A stretch of 64,000 bases of DNA. It comes from Zoogloea ramigera (GTDB taxonomy: Bacteria; Pseudomonadota; Gammaproteobacteria; Burkholderiales; Rhodocyclaceae). Positions within the stretch are counted from its first letter, which is position 1. Each line of letters begins with the position of its first letter. The stretch is from contig NZ_BJNV01000009.1 of NCBI RefSeq assembly GCF_006539865.1, forward strand, positions 62,001 to 126,000, given 5' to 3'. The position numbers were made by a program, and so were the translations under genes. The notes beneath the pieces were generated by a model, which was given only the letters and a program-made list of their open reading frames with translations, was not told the origin of the DNA and did no database searches. This document shows, piece by piece, positions 1 to 8,300 of the stretch.

Positions 1-1
1 C

Positions 2-109
2 TGGATCAACCGCAGCGGCCAGCCCCTCGAGGCGCTCGACGTGGCGCCCACCGCCACCGGCCGCACGATGGACGACGTGGTGGCTTATCTCATTGGCGGG
101 CGGGGCTGA
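2..109 (+). CDS. C-terminal end of a type II haloacid dehalogenase-like protein (partial)
   Basis: Only the last 35 codons are in the window, ending in TGA at 107-109. The tail reads WINRSGQPLEALDVAP and then ...TMDDVVAYLIGG. This resembles the C-terminus of (S)-2-haloacid dehalogenases of the HAD superfamily, where a Trp-x-Asn-Arg motif is followed by a Leu-rich end. The catalytic Asp nucleophile and the cap domain lie outside the window, so the substrate cannot be judged. One base separates this stop from the next ATG, so the two genes are probably co-transcribed. Confidence 0.55.
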   Translation, partial: WINRSGQPLEALDVAPTATGRTMDDVVAYLIGGRG

Positions 110-110
110 C

Positions 111-896
111 ATGGACGCCGCGCAGATCCTCCTCGTCGGCGGCGGCGCCTTTCTGGCCGGTGGCATGAACGCCATCGCCGGCGGCGGCACCTTCTTTTCG
201 TTTCCCGCGCTGCTGGCGGCCGGCGTGCCGCCGGTGATGGCCAACGCCAGCAACACCGTGGCCATGTGGCCGGCCAGCCTGTCGAGCGCCTGGGCCTACC
301 GCCGCGAGGTGAGCCGCCATCCGCGGTGGACGCTGCTGCTGGTGCTGGTGTCGCTGGTCGGTGGCATCAGCGGCAGCCTGCTGTTGCTGGCGACGTCCAA
401 TGCGGCCTTCTCGCGCCTGGTGCCGTGGCTGCTGCTGGTGGCCACCAGCCTGTTCGCATTCTCCGGGCAGATCAGCCGCGCCGTTGCGGCGGCCAAGGCA
501 AAGGTCGGGCTCGGCACGCGGGCGGCCGGTACGCCGGGCGGGCTTGGCGGTTTGATCTTCCAGACCATCGTGGCGATCTATGGCGGCTTCTTTGGCGCCG
601 GCATGGGCATCCTCACGCTGGCTGCGCTGGCCATCCAGGGCGTCGATGACATGCAGGAGCTCAACGGCCTCAAGAACCTCACCTCGGCGGTCAATTACAC
701 CGTGGCCGCGGCCACCTTCATCATCGCCGGCGCCATCAGCTGGCCCCACACCCTGCTGATGATCGCCACCGCCATGGCCGGTGCCTTTGCCGGCGCGGCC
801 TTCGCGCGCCGCCTGCCGGCCGTATGGCTGCGGCGGCTGGTGGTGGCAGTGGGCGCCGTGCTCAGCCTCATCTATTTCATCAAGACTTACGCTTGA
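111..896 (+). CDS. TauE/SafE family sulfite exporter-like permease
   Basis: A 261-residue integral membrane protein of the TauE/SafE (former DUF81) family, proposed to export sulfite, sulfoacetate or similar organosulfur anions across the inner membrane. The N-terminus has the family's glycine-rich first helix (LAGGMNAIAGGGTFFSFPAL, about residues 16-35). A second similar half follows near IVAIYGGFFGAGMGILTLAAL, giving the internal duplication typical of the family. Several long hydrophobic stretches fit 7-8 membrane segments. The ATG at 111 is preferred over an upstream TTG at 93, because it starts right after the previous gene's stop and leaves the normal N-terminus. The substrate cannot be told from sequence. 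Confidence 0.85.
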   Translation: MDAAQILLVGGGAFLAGGMNAIAGGGTFFSFPALLAAGVPPVMANASNTVAMWPASLSSAWAYRREVSRHPRWTLLLVLVSLVGGISGSLLLLATSNAAFSRLVPWLLLVATSLFAFSGQISRAVAAAKAKVGLGTRAAGTPGGLGGLIFQTIVAIYGGFFGAGMGILTLAALAIQGVDDMQELNGLKNLTSAVNYTVAAATFIIAGAISWPHTLLMIATAMAGAFAGAAFARRLPAVWLRRLVVAVGAVLSLIYFIKTYA

Positions 897-923
897 CCTT
901 AACCTTCACCTAAAGGAGCTTCC

Positions 924-2522
924 ATGAGCCTCAACCTGCCCCAAGGCATGCAGATCAACGCCCCCCTCCAGCCCGGCTACGAAAACATCCTCACCCTCGA
1001 GGCCCTCGAGTTCGTCGCCAAGCTGCACCGCGCCTTCGAGCCCCGTCGCCAGGAGCTCCTGAAGGCCCGCGTCGCGCGCCAGGCCCGCATCGACGCCGGC
1101 GAGATGCCCGACTTCCTGCCCGAGACCAAGGCCATCCGCGAAGGCGACTGGAAGGTCGCCCCGCTGCCCAAGGCCCTCGAGCGCCGCCGCACCGAGATCA
1201 CCGGCCCGGTCGAGGTCAAGATGATCATCAACGCCTTCAACTCGGGCGCTGATTCCTACATGACCGACTTCGAGGACTCCAACAGCCCGAAGTGGGACAA
1301 CCAGATCCAGGGCCAGATCAACATCTACAAGGCGATCCGCCGCGAACTGTCGTTCAAGAACGAAGCTGGCAAGGAATACAAGCTCAACGACAAGATCGCC
1401 ACCCTGCAGATCCGCCCCCGCGGCTGGCACCTGGATGAAAAGCACGTCACCGTTGATGGCCAGCGCGTCTCCGGCGGCATCTTCGACTTTGGCCTGGTGT
1501 TCTTCCACAACGCAAAAGAGCAGATCGCCCGCGGCGCCGGCCCCTTCTTTTACCTGCCGAAGATGGAGAGCCACCTCGAAGCCCGCCTGTGGAACGACAT
1601 CTTCGTGATGGCCCAGGACCACATCGGCCTGCCGCAAGGCACCATCAAGGCCACCGTGCTGATCGAGACCATCCTCGCCACCTTCGAGATGGAAGAGATC
1701 CTGTACGAGCTGCGCAACCACTCCGCCGGCCTCAACGCCGGGCGCTGGGACTACATCTTCTCGTGCATCAAGAAGTTCAAGAAGAACCAGGATTTCTGCC
1801 TGGCCCAGCGCAGCGCCATCACCATGGAAGTGCCCTTCATGCGCGGCTACGCGCTGGCCCTGGTGCAGGCCTGCCACAAGCGCGGCGCCCCGGCGATGGG
1901 CGGCATGTCGGCCCTGATCCCGATCAAGAACGACCCGGAAGCCAACGAGAAGGCCCTGGCCGGCATCCGCCACGACAAGACCCGCGACGCCAACGACGGC
2001 TTCGACGGCGGCTGGGTGGCTCACCCGGGCCTCGTCGCCATCGCCGCCGAAGAGTTCCAGAAGGTGCTCGGCGACAAGCCCAACCAGTGGGAGAAGCAGG
2101 TTGACGGCAAGTTCGGCCCCGAGCAGTGGTTGGACTTCCGCCCGACCACCCCGATCACCGAGGCCGGCCTGCGCAACAACATCAACGTGGGCATCCACTA
2201 CCTCGGCTCCTGGCTGGCCGGCAACGGCTGCGTGCCCATCCACAACCTGATGGAAGACGCGGCCACCGCCGAGATCTCCCGCTCCCAGGTGTGGCAGTGG
2301 GTGGTCAGCCCGAAGGGTGTGCTGGACGACGGCCGCAAGGTGACCGTCGAGATGGTCCGCCCGATGATCGCCGAGGAACTTGCCAAGGTGAAGGCCACCG
2401 TCAGCGCCCAGGGCGAAGACACCGCCAGCTACGACCAGGCCGCGGTGATCTTCGACAAGATGTCGCTGACCCCGGAATACCCGGAGTTCCTGACCCTGCC
2501 GCTGTACGAAGCGATGGAGTAA
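924..2522 (+). CDS. aceB: malate synthase A
   Basis: Malate synthase condenses glyoxylate with acetyl-CoA to form malate, the second step of the glyoxylate shunt used for growth on acetate or fatty acids. The 532 residues match the usual length of isoform A. Visible landmarks are the IRPRGWH segment (about 163-169, carrying the glyoxylate-binding Arg), VLIETI (Glu about 248, metal ligand), AGRWDYIF (Asp about 276, metal ligand), the MGGMSALIPIKNDPEAN stretch, and HNLMEDAATAEISRSQ, which holds the catalytic Asp. A good ribosome binding site (AAAGGAGC) lies 5-12 bases before the ATG. No isocitrate lyase gene is present in the window, so the shunt is split here. A strong inverted-repeat terminator follows about 100 bases downstream. 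Confidence 0.95.
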   Translation: MSLNLPQGMQINAPLQPGYENILTLEALEFVAKLHRAFEPRRQELLKARVARQARIDAGEMPDFLPETKAIREGDWKVAPLPKALERRRTEITGPVEVKMIINAFNSGADSYMTDFEDSNSPKWDNQIQGQINIYKAIRRELSFKNEAGKEYKLNDKIATLQIRPRGWHLDEKHVTVDGQRVSGGIFDFGLVFFHNAKEQIARGAGPFFYLPKMESHLEARLWNDIFVMAQDHIGLPQGTIKATVLIETILATFEMEEILYELRNHSAGLNAGRWDYIFSCIKKFKKNQDFCLAQRSAITMEVPFMRGYALALVQACHKRGAPAMGGMSALIPIKNDPEANEKALAGIRHDKTRDANDGFDGGWVAHPGLVAIAAEEFQKVLGDKPNQWEKQVDGKFGPEQWLDFRPTTPITEAGLRNNINVGIHYLGSWLAGNGCVPIHNLMEDAATAEISRSQVWQWVVSPKGVLDDGRKVTVEMVRPMIAEELAKVKATVSAQGEDTASYDQAAVIFDKMSLTPEYPEFLTLPLYEAME

Positions 2523-2625
2523 TCCCCCGGTTGGCCGCACCCTCGTAGCGGGGGAGGCAGGAGGTCAGCCTTTTCGGCCCCTCCTGCAGGCCGATGGGTC
2601 GATTTCGACGTGGCTTCATGGAGGA

Positions 2626-2673
2626 GCCGCACATAAAAAAACCTCGTCAAGGCGAGGTTTTTTTATGTGCGGC
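2626..2673. terminator. bidirectional rho-independent terminator
   Basis: Perfect 21-bp inverted repeat: GCCGCACATAAAAAAACCTCG, a 6-base loop, then its complement. Runs of A and T sit inside the arms, so it can stop transcription from aceB on the left and from the PEP-CTERM gene converging from the right. Confidence 0.85.
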
Positions 2674-2677
2674 CCCA

Positions 2678-2766
2678 GGGCCTGGCTCCGCCCAGCCCGC
2701 CCCCCGTGGGGGGCAAAGGAAACGTGGGGCGGCCCTGCGTTTCCTTTGGAGGCCGGAGCCAGGCCC
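2678..2766. repeat. nested inverted repeats forming a long hairpin
   Basis: Two inverted repeats share one centre. Outer arms GGGCCTGGCTCCG (2678-2690) pair with CGGAGCCAGGCCC (2754-2766). Inner arms AAAGGAAACG (2715-2724) pair with CGTTTCCTTT (2738-2747). The element sits between the convergent aceB and PEP-CTERM genes, beside a complete terminator, so it may be a dispersed palindromic element instead of a second terminator. Confidence 0.6.
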
Positions 2767-2791
2767 CGGCTCTTGCCGGGCAGCCGGGCGC

Positions 2792-3577
2792 TTACTTGCC
2801 GGCAGTCTTGCGGCGGACGGCGCCGAGGGCCGCCAGGCCAAGACCCATCAGCGCGAAGCTGGCGGGCTCAGGAACGGCGGTGGTCGGCGGGGTCACGACG
2901 GGGCCCTGGCCGACGTTGATGATGCTGCTGTCGATGCCCTGGGTGAAGTCGTAGAAGTTGTCGTACGGGTCGGAATCCTGAACCTGGAAGGTCAGGGACG
3001 GGGTGACCGACAGGGATGCGTACAGCGAGGACAGGGTGACCGAGTCGGTGGTGCTGAACCAGCCAGTGTCCAGGATGCTGTTGCGGAAGCCGGTGCTCGC
3101 GGCGCCGATCTGGGTGCCCAGGGAGTTGGTCTGCTGGGTGACCACGTCGGACCAGTTGCCGAAGTTGATGCCATTCACCAGCAGGTTGTTGTCATCATCG
3201 TCGAAGTCACCCGCACCGGTGTCGCCGTCGGAGAGGGTGAAGCGGATGGAGAGAGACTGGAAGCCACCGCCGAGGGCCGACAGCACGCTGGAGTTGTAGC
3301 CGGTCTGGATGCCGATGGTGCCCGGGTTGCCGCGGTAGGCGACCGGGGTGCCGTCATCGTAGTAGCCGGAGAACAGGGAGGACGCGGCCAGCTGGCTGAC
3401 CACGCGGGCGCCGTTGGTGCCCACGGCCTCCACGACGATGCCGCCCACGGTGCTTGCGCCGACCGTGGTGACGTCGAAGCCCGTCGGGGAGGTGGACGTG
3501 AAGGCGCTGGCGGAAGCTGCGCCGCTGACGAGGGCGATCGCGCACGCGGCGGCGATTTTGTCGAGATGGCAGATCAT
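2792..3577 (-). CDS. PEP-CTERM sorting domain protein, secreted, unknown function
   Basis: A 261-residue exported protein. Starting at the ATG at 3577 (Shine-Dalgarno AAGGAGCC a few bases upstream) gives a clear signal peptide, MICHLDKIAAACAIALVSGA, with cleavage near ASASA. The mature part is acidic and rich in Ser, Thr, Asp and Gly. The C-terminus is a textbook PEP-CTERM tail: VPEPASF, a hydrophobic helix (ALMGLGLAALGAV), then RRKTAGK. Such tails are recognised by exosortase (EpsH/XrtA) in biofilm- or exopolysaccharide-forming Gram-negative bacteria; no exosortase gene is in this window. An upstream ATG at 3637 would destroy the signal peptide and is not favoured. A sigma-54-like promoter lies about 75 bases upstream of the start. 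Confidence 0.85.
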   Translation of the reverse strand: MICHLDKIAAACAIALVSGAASASAFTSTSPTGFDVTTVGASTVGGIVVEAVGTNGARVVSQLAASSLFSGYYDDGTPVAYRGNPGTIGIQTGYNSSVLSALGGGFQSLSIRFTLSDGDTGAGDFDDDDNNLLVNGINFGNWSDVVTQQTNSLGTQIGAASTGFRNSILDTGWFSTTDSVTLSSLYASLSVTPSLTFQVQDSDPYDNFYDFTQGIDSSIINVGQGPVVTPPTTAVPEPASFALMGLGLAALGAVRRKTAGK

Positions 3578-3650
3578 TATGGCTCCTTGAACAGGGTTGC
3601 GGTGAGTGGAACGGATAGCCGGCGAGGCCTTAAACATCCCGAATCACTCA

Positions 3651-3666
3651 AGCAGAATTTAGGCCA
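3651..3666 (-). promoter_or_regulatory. candidate sigma-54 (-24/-12) promoter for the PEP-CTERM gene
   Basis: Read on the minus strand the sequence is TGGCCTAAATTCTGCT: GG and GC are separated by exactly 10 bases, as required by RpoN, with TGGC at -24 and TGCT at -12. The predicted start near 3640 would give a leader of about 60 bases before the ATG at 3577. Sigma-54 with the PrsK/PrsR system is known to control PEP-CTERM genes in some bacteria. The match to the -24 half is only partial beyond TGGC. Confidence 0.45.
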
Positions 3667-4094
3667 GTTTGGGCAGCTGATAAAAAACTGTTAAAAATCT
3701 GGTGCTTAAATTCTGTTGCAGCCGCGTCCAGGCATCGCGAAAGATAATCTCCTTTAAATTTGTAAAATATTTCGACAGTTTCAGGCTTTTGATGTTTACC
3801 CAATCCTGGCAGGGTCACGAAGCCCTTGCGGGGCGGGCGGGATTTATTGGTTTTAGCGTCCGCAGCCACGCACCGACATCCACCCTGAAGCTCAGCCTGC
3901 CGCCAGAAGCGCCGTATGCCAGATGCCGCGCTGATGACTTTTCAGGCCGTTCGAAGCGCCCGAGGTATTTGTAAGGGTTTAGAGGCGGGCGCGGCGGGGG
4001 TGGGAGGCACAACGGCACCTGCGGGTGCCGTAGTACGTTGATGCCTTATGGGTGAGCTGTGAGAGCAGCGGGCCCGGCCGGGCTCAGGCTGGCT
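3667..4094. other. 428-base intergenic stretch, A+T-rich in its left part
   Basis: No convincing gene. The part from about 3667 to 3800 is noticeably richer in A and T than the surroundings (runs such as AAAAACTGTTAAAAAT and TTTAAATTTGTAAAATATTT) and may hold the upstream activator region of the PEP-CTERM promoter. A 73-codon open frame on the minus strand (3648-3869) has no ribosome binding site and no recognisable motif and is not called. Confidence 0.5.
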
Positions 4095-4466
4095 TTATGC
4101 GGCGGGTGCCGCAGGCTTGGCCTTGCGCACCGGCTTGCGATCGGACCGCTTCTTGAGGCCCACCGCGACGACCTGGTCGGAATCGTCACCATAGATCGCC
4201 AGCACCTGCTTCTTGGAGCCGCCCACGCCATCGTGGAAGGCGTGCTCCGCCGCGATGGACTCGTCGCGGGCGGCGGCGAGGGCCTTTTCGAGGCGAGCCT
4301 CGGCCTCCTGGGTGTCCTTGTAGCGCTTGTAGGCCGCGTTGACGACGGGAAGGGTGAAGTTCTCGTTGGGCGGCTGGTAGCCCTCGATGGTGCGCAGGCC
4401 GAAGAGCGCGTCTTCGTCAGCGCGGAGGACATCGAGGGGAATACGTTTGCGGGCAGTCTTGGACAT
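4095..4466 (-). CDS. small hypothetical protein with basic Ala/Pro tail
   Basis: A 123-residue protein I do not recognise. The start at 4466 is chosen because GGAG lies 7 bases upstream; an in-frame ATG four codons earlier overlaps that site. The sequence starts MSKTARKRIPLDVLRADEDA, then holds a probable alpha-helical stretch with alternating charges (AAYKRYKDTQEAEARLEKAL, about residues 65-90). It ends in a lysine/arginine- and alanine/proline-rich tail (KKRSDRKPVRKAKPAAPAA) of the kind seen in nucleic-acid-binding or nucleoid-associated proteins. No signal peptide or membrane segment is seen. It stands alone between the PEP-CTERM gene and a repeat region. A DNA-binding role is only a guess from the basic tail. 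Confidence 0.6.
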   Translation of the reverse strand: MSKTARKRIPLDVLRADEDALFGLRTIEGYQPPNENFTLPVVNAAYKRYKDTQEAEARLEKALAAARDESIAAEHAFHDGVGGSKKQVLAIYGDDSDQVVAVGLKKRSDRKPVRKAKPAAPAA

Positions 4467-4736
4467 GTGCGGCTCCATGCTTGGTTGATGATGGATCGGT
4501 GGTGTACAACGCCAAAGATCTTACAGGCATGTCATCGCGAGATGAATATGCCATAAGATATAGACGAGCCCGGCAAGCGGAGGCAGACACTGCCAGGGAG
4601 GCGGCGGCAAGCTCGCCATGGCGGTGTTCGATCAGGGACAGGGAAGGCGCGTCCAGGAGGCCTCGGAGGCGCAGGGGGTGAGGCCTGGATCAGATCGGCA
4701 TCCGGCACGGCGCCGGGCCGATCTGACGCGCTGATC

Positions 4737-5051
4737 TTGGCAATCTGCAGGCTCACTTTGGCAAAGTGCGGCGTGCACTTGGCAAAGTGCAGGGTCAACT
4801 TGGCAAAGTGCACCGTGCATTTGCCAAAGTGACGCGTGCATTTGGCAAAGTGACGCGTGCATTTGCCAATGTGCAGGGTCAACTTGGCAAAGTGCACCGT
4901 GCACTTGCCAAAGTGAGGCGTGCACTTGGCAAAGTGACGCGTTCACTTGCCAATGTGCGGCGTGCACTTGGCAAAGTGCGAGGTCAACTTGGCAATGTGA
5001 AGCGTCAACATGGGATTGTGACGGCGCACTTTGCCGATCGAGCGGCGCACA
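4737..5051. repeat. 21-bp minisatellite array (about 15 units)
   Basis: A head-to-tail array keeps strict 21-bp phase from 4737 (unit starts 4737, 4758, 4779 ... 5031). A typical unit is TTGGCAAAGTGCACCGTGCA plus one base. The core CACTTKSCAAAGTG is nearly palindromic, and its centre alternates between TTGGCAA and TTGCCAA. Because 21 is seven codons, all frames are largely open and read as heptapeptide repeats (for example RALGKVx/GQLGKVH forward and HFAKCTx on the reverse strand). No start codon with a ribosome binding site lies outside the array, so it is called a repeat and not a gene. The bases 4467-4736 before it contain nothing I can identify. Confidence 0.85.
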
Positions 5052-5061
5052 GGGGTGGTTT

Positions 5062-5092
5062 GTCGGGTTACGCTGCGCTAACCCGACCTACC
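5062..5092. repeat. dispersed palindromic repeat, copy 1
   Basis: GTCGGGTTA, CGCTGCGC, TAACCCGAC then CTAC: a palindromic intergenic element found six times in this window (5062, 5170, 5223, 41685, 41742, 44815). A partial copy (CCCGACCTACCTGAACTGGG) sits at 5144-5163, so this cluster has grown by local duplication. Confidence 0.8.
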
Positions 5093-5169
5093 TGAACTGG
5101 GGATCACTCGAAACTCGCCTCGAACACAAAATTACTGACACTCCCCGACCTACCTGAACTGGGCGGTGT

Positions 5170-5199
5170 GTCGGGTTACGCTGCGCTAACCCGACCTAC
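5170..5199. repeat. dispersed palindromic repeat, copy 2
   Basis: Same orientation and nearly the same sequence as copy 1, again followed by CTACCTGAAC. The arms GTCGGGTTA/TAACCCGAC can form a REP-like hairpin. Confidence 0.8.
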
Positions 5200-5222
5200 C
5201 TGAACGGGATCACAGCGAAACC

Positions 5223-5256
5223 GTAGGTCGGGTTAGCCCGCAGGGCGTAACCCGAC
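5223..5256. repeat. dispersed palindromic repeat, copy 3 (inverted)
   Basis: GTAGGTCGGGTTAGCCCGCA followed by GGGCGTAACCCGAC: the element in the opposite orientation to copies 1 and 2, with the longer loop variant also seen at 41742 and 44815. It lies just downstream of the hsdR stop codon. Confidence 0.8.
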
Positions 5257-5312
5257 TAACCCGCTGACACTTCCGGGCACATTGCCAATCGCGCGCCCGA
5301 GCCTGCACCCCG

Positions 5313-8300
5313 TCAGTGATACACCCTCGCGCCCTCGCCGAAACCGGCCGTGTAGAGGTGCGCAAACACGGCGTTGGCCTTGGTGTTGATCTCATCCGTG
5401 TCGTAGACCCCCGGCGGCAGGTGGGCGTACAGGTGCTTGATGATCTCGGCCTTCACCTGCGCCTGCGCCGTGGCCTTCTCGCGCCAGTGGTCGATCTGCA
5501 GCTTGCCGCTGGCGAGCCTCTCCAGCAACGCCTTGGCTACCTTCTTGATAGCGTCGCGGTCGCCCTTGGTCAGGGTGTCTTTTTGCAGCAGGTCGAACAC
5601 CGCCAGTTGCTCTTCGCTGTCGAGGCCCTCGCGCAGGTAGCGCCTCTCTTCCTCGTTCAGGTTGTCGTTGAAGGCGAACAGATCATCCATCACCTTCTGG
5701 ATCTCGGTGGCGTCCTTGTCCTTGTTGTATTCCCGGATGATCTCCTGGTAGCGCTCGTACAGATCGACCCGGGTCGGGTTGCACGCCAGCATCAAGGCCA
5801 GCCGCGCTTCGATCTTTTCCTTCAGGTTCAAGGTCACCACGTTCTTGAACGGCGATTTCTCGAACTCGGCCCGCAGCCGCGAGAAGTCGATGGTGGAGAG
5901 GTCGTAGCGCACCGGGTTCTGCCTGATGGCGCCGGCTGCCGGTTGGCCATCGGTCGTCAGGGCCGTGTCGACAACGTCGTACAAGTCCTGCAGCAGTGCG
6001 CTCACATCGGGCGTCTCGCGGGCGTCCTGCAGCTTGTTGTAGATCGCACTCACCGCGCTCTCTTCGGCATCGAAATCAAACAGGCCCGGGTGCGGAAACA
6101 GGCCCCGGTGGCGGGCCTGCACGTCTTCCACGATCACCTGATAGGTCTTGCGGCGCTCATCGCTTTCGCACAGCAGGTTCACCGCGAGCAGGATCTGCCG
6201 TTGCTTGTCGAAACCCCTGGCGGCAATCAGGGTGTCCACATCGAAACCGAGGCCCACCAGAAACTCCCGCGCAGCCTTCAGGCTGTGGGCGTATTCGGCC
6301 AGGGCCTCCGAGTCGTCGCGCACCGTGTTTTGTTCTTCGTCGCCCTTGCCGGTGCCGTCGCGGTCGCCCTGGGCAAAGGTGGAGAGCGCCTTGCGCAGGC
6401 TTTTCAGCATCCCGTTGTAGTCGATGATCAGGCCATGCTTCTTGCCGCCGCCTACCCGGTTTACCCGGGCAATGGCCTGCATCAGCGTGTGGCCCTGCAT
6501 GGGTTTGTCCAGGTACAGCGTGGCCAGGCACTTTACGTCGAAGCCCGTCAGCCACATGGCGCACACAATCGCGATGCGGAAGGGCTTGTCGGCCTGCTTG
6601 AACTCCTTCTCCAGGTTGCGCCTGACCATCTTCTCCCGGTGCGGCGCGATGTCGAGCGCCTCGTCGCGGAAGTTGCGCCACTTGGCAAACTCGGCCACCT
6701 CGCCTTGCTCCTGGGAGACCACCACGCAGCATTCGGTGGCCTTCATCCACTCGACTTGTTCGCGGCGCTGTTGCAGCAGCTTCGGCGGCGTCTTGCCCCG
6801 GGCGGCAAACAGCGCCTCCTCGGCGGCCACGCTCGCTTCCAGCTGGGCGGCTTTTTCCTGCCACTTGGCCGTGACCAGGTCGTGCATTTTCACGCAGGTT
6901 ATCTTGTCCAGGCACACCACCATCGCCTTGCCGCCACCGGGTTCCACCACCTTCCAGCGCTGGTGGAAGTGGTCCACAAAATCCTGCGCCACCTTCTCGA
7001 GGCGAGTGGGCGAGGTCAGGATGGGGTAGTCGCGGGCCAGCTCACGGTAGAGCTTTTCCTCCTTGTCGTCGCTCCACGGGGCATCCAGCGTGGCAGCCTG
7101 GCGGGCGGCCTCGATGTGGGCGGCGATGCGTTCGCTCACCTTGGGGTCGACGATCTTGAGCTTCTCGCCGCGGTTCTCGTAGAACAAGGGCAGGGTGGCA
7201 CCGTCGGCCACCGCGCGCTGGAAGTCGTAGATCGACACATAGTGGCCAAACACCTCGCGGGTCAGCTGCTTTTCGCCGGCGTCGATCAAGGGCGTGCCGG
7301 TGAAGCCCAGAAACTTGGCGCGCGGCAGGCCCTTGCGCATGTTGAGCGCCAGGCGGCCGTACTGGCTGCGGTGCGCCTCGTCGCTGATGACGATGATGTC
7401 GTCCCGCGTCGAATACGCCTCCTGCACCCGCTCGCGGTATTTCTGGATCAGGCCGAACACATAGCGGCGGTTCTGGTCGCGCAGCATCCTGCGCAGGGCA
7501 TCGCCGCTGGCGGCCTGGTCCGTCTTGCTGTTGGCCCGCCCGGTGTTGGTGTAGGTGGAGGCGATCTGGTCGTCCAGCTCGCTGCGGTCGGTGATGACCA
7601 CAAAGGTGTAGCGGCCCGACACCTTGCGGTGGATCTTTTCGGTGAGGAACACCATCGAATACGACTTGCCCGAGCCCTGGGTGTGCCAGAACACGCCAAG
7701 CTGCCCGGCCGCCACCTCGTCCCGGATCACCGGGTCGGTGGAGGTGAGGCGGGCCATCACCCGGTTGACGCCCAGGTACTGGTGGTTGCGCGCCACGATC
7801 TTGTGGGTGCTGCCTTCGCTGGCATCGAAGAGCACAAAGTTCTCGACGATGTCGAGCAGGCGGGTTTTGTCGAGCATGCCCTTGAGCAGGATCGGCAGCA
7901 GGGGCTGGTCCTTGCCCGGCTCCGGGTCGTCCTCGTTTTGCCGCTTCCAGCGGTAGAAGTGCTCGCGGGTGCTGGTCAGCGACCCATACTGCGCATCGTG
8001 GCCGTTGGAGATCACCACCAGCGCATTCCAGTGGAAGAGCTGCGGGATGGTGTCCAGGTAGTCGCTGTAGTTCTTCTTGTAGGCGCTGTCGATGTGCGCC
8101 TCGAAGCGCTTGAGCTCGATGAACACCAGCGGCAGGCCATTGACGTAGCCGATCACGTCCGGGCGGCGCAGCCACAGGCGCCCACGCACCCACAGCTCAC
8201 GCACGGCCTGAAAGCGGTTGTTGCCGGGGCAGTCGAAGTCGATCAGGCGCAGGCGTTTGTCCACCAGCCGGCTGGCGCCGTGGTGGTCGGTGCCGCGGTA

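Noticed and set aside
3648-3869. 73-codon frame on the minus strand
   Set aside because: No ribosome binding site or motif, and it overlaps the sigma-54-like promoter of the PEP-CTERM gene.
4737-5051. Possible CRISPR array
   Set aside because: Units are contiguous 21-mers with no unique spacers, and there are no cas genes nearby.
4532-5095. Heptad-repeat proteins on both strands of the 21-bp array
   Set aside because: All start codons lie inside the array, no ribosome binding site is present, and openness follows from the period being a multiple of three.
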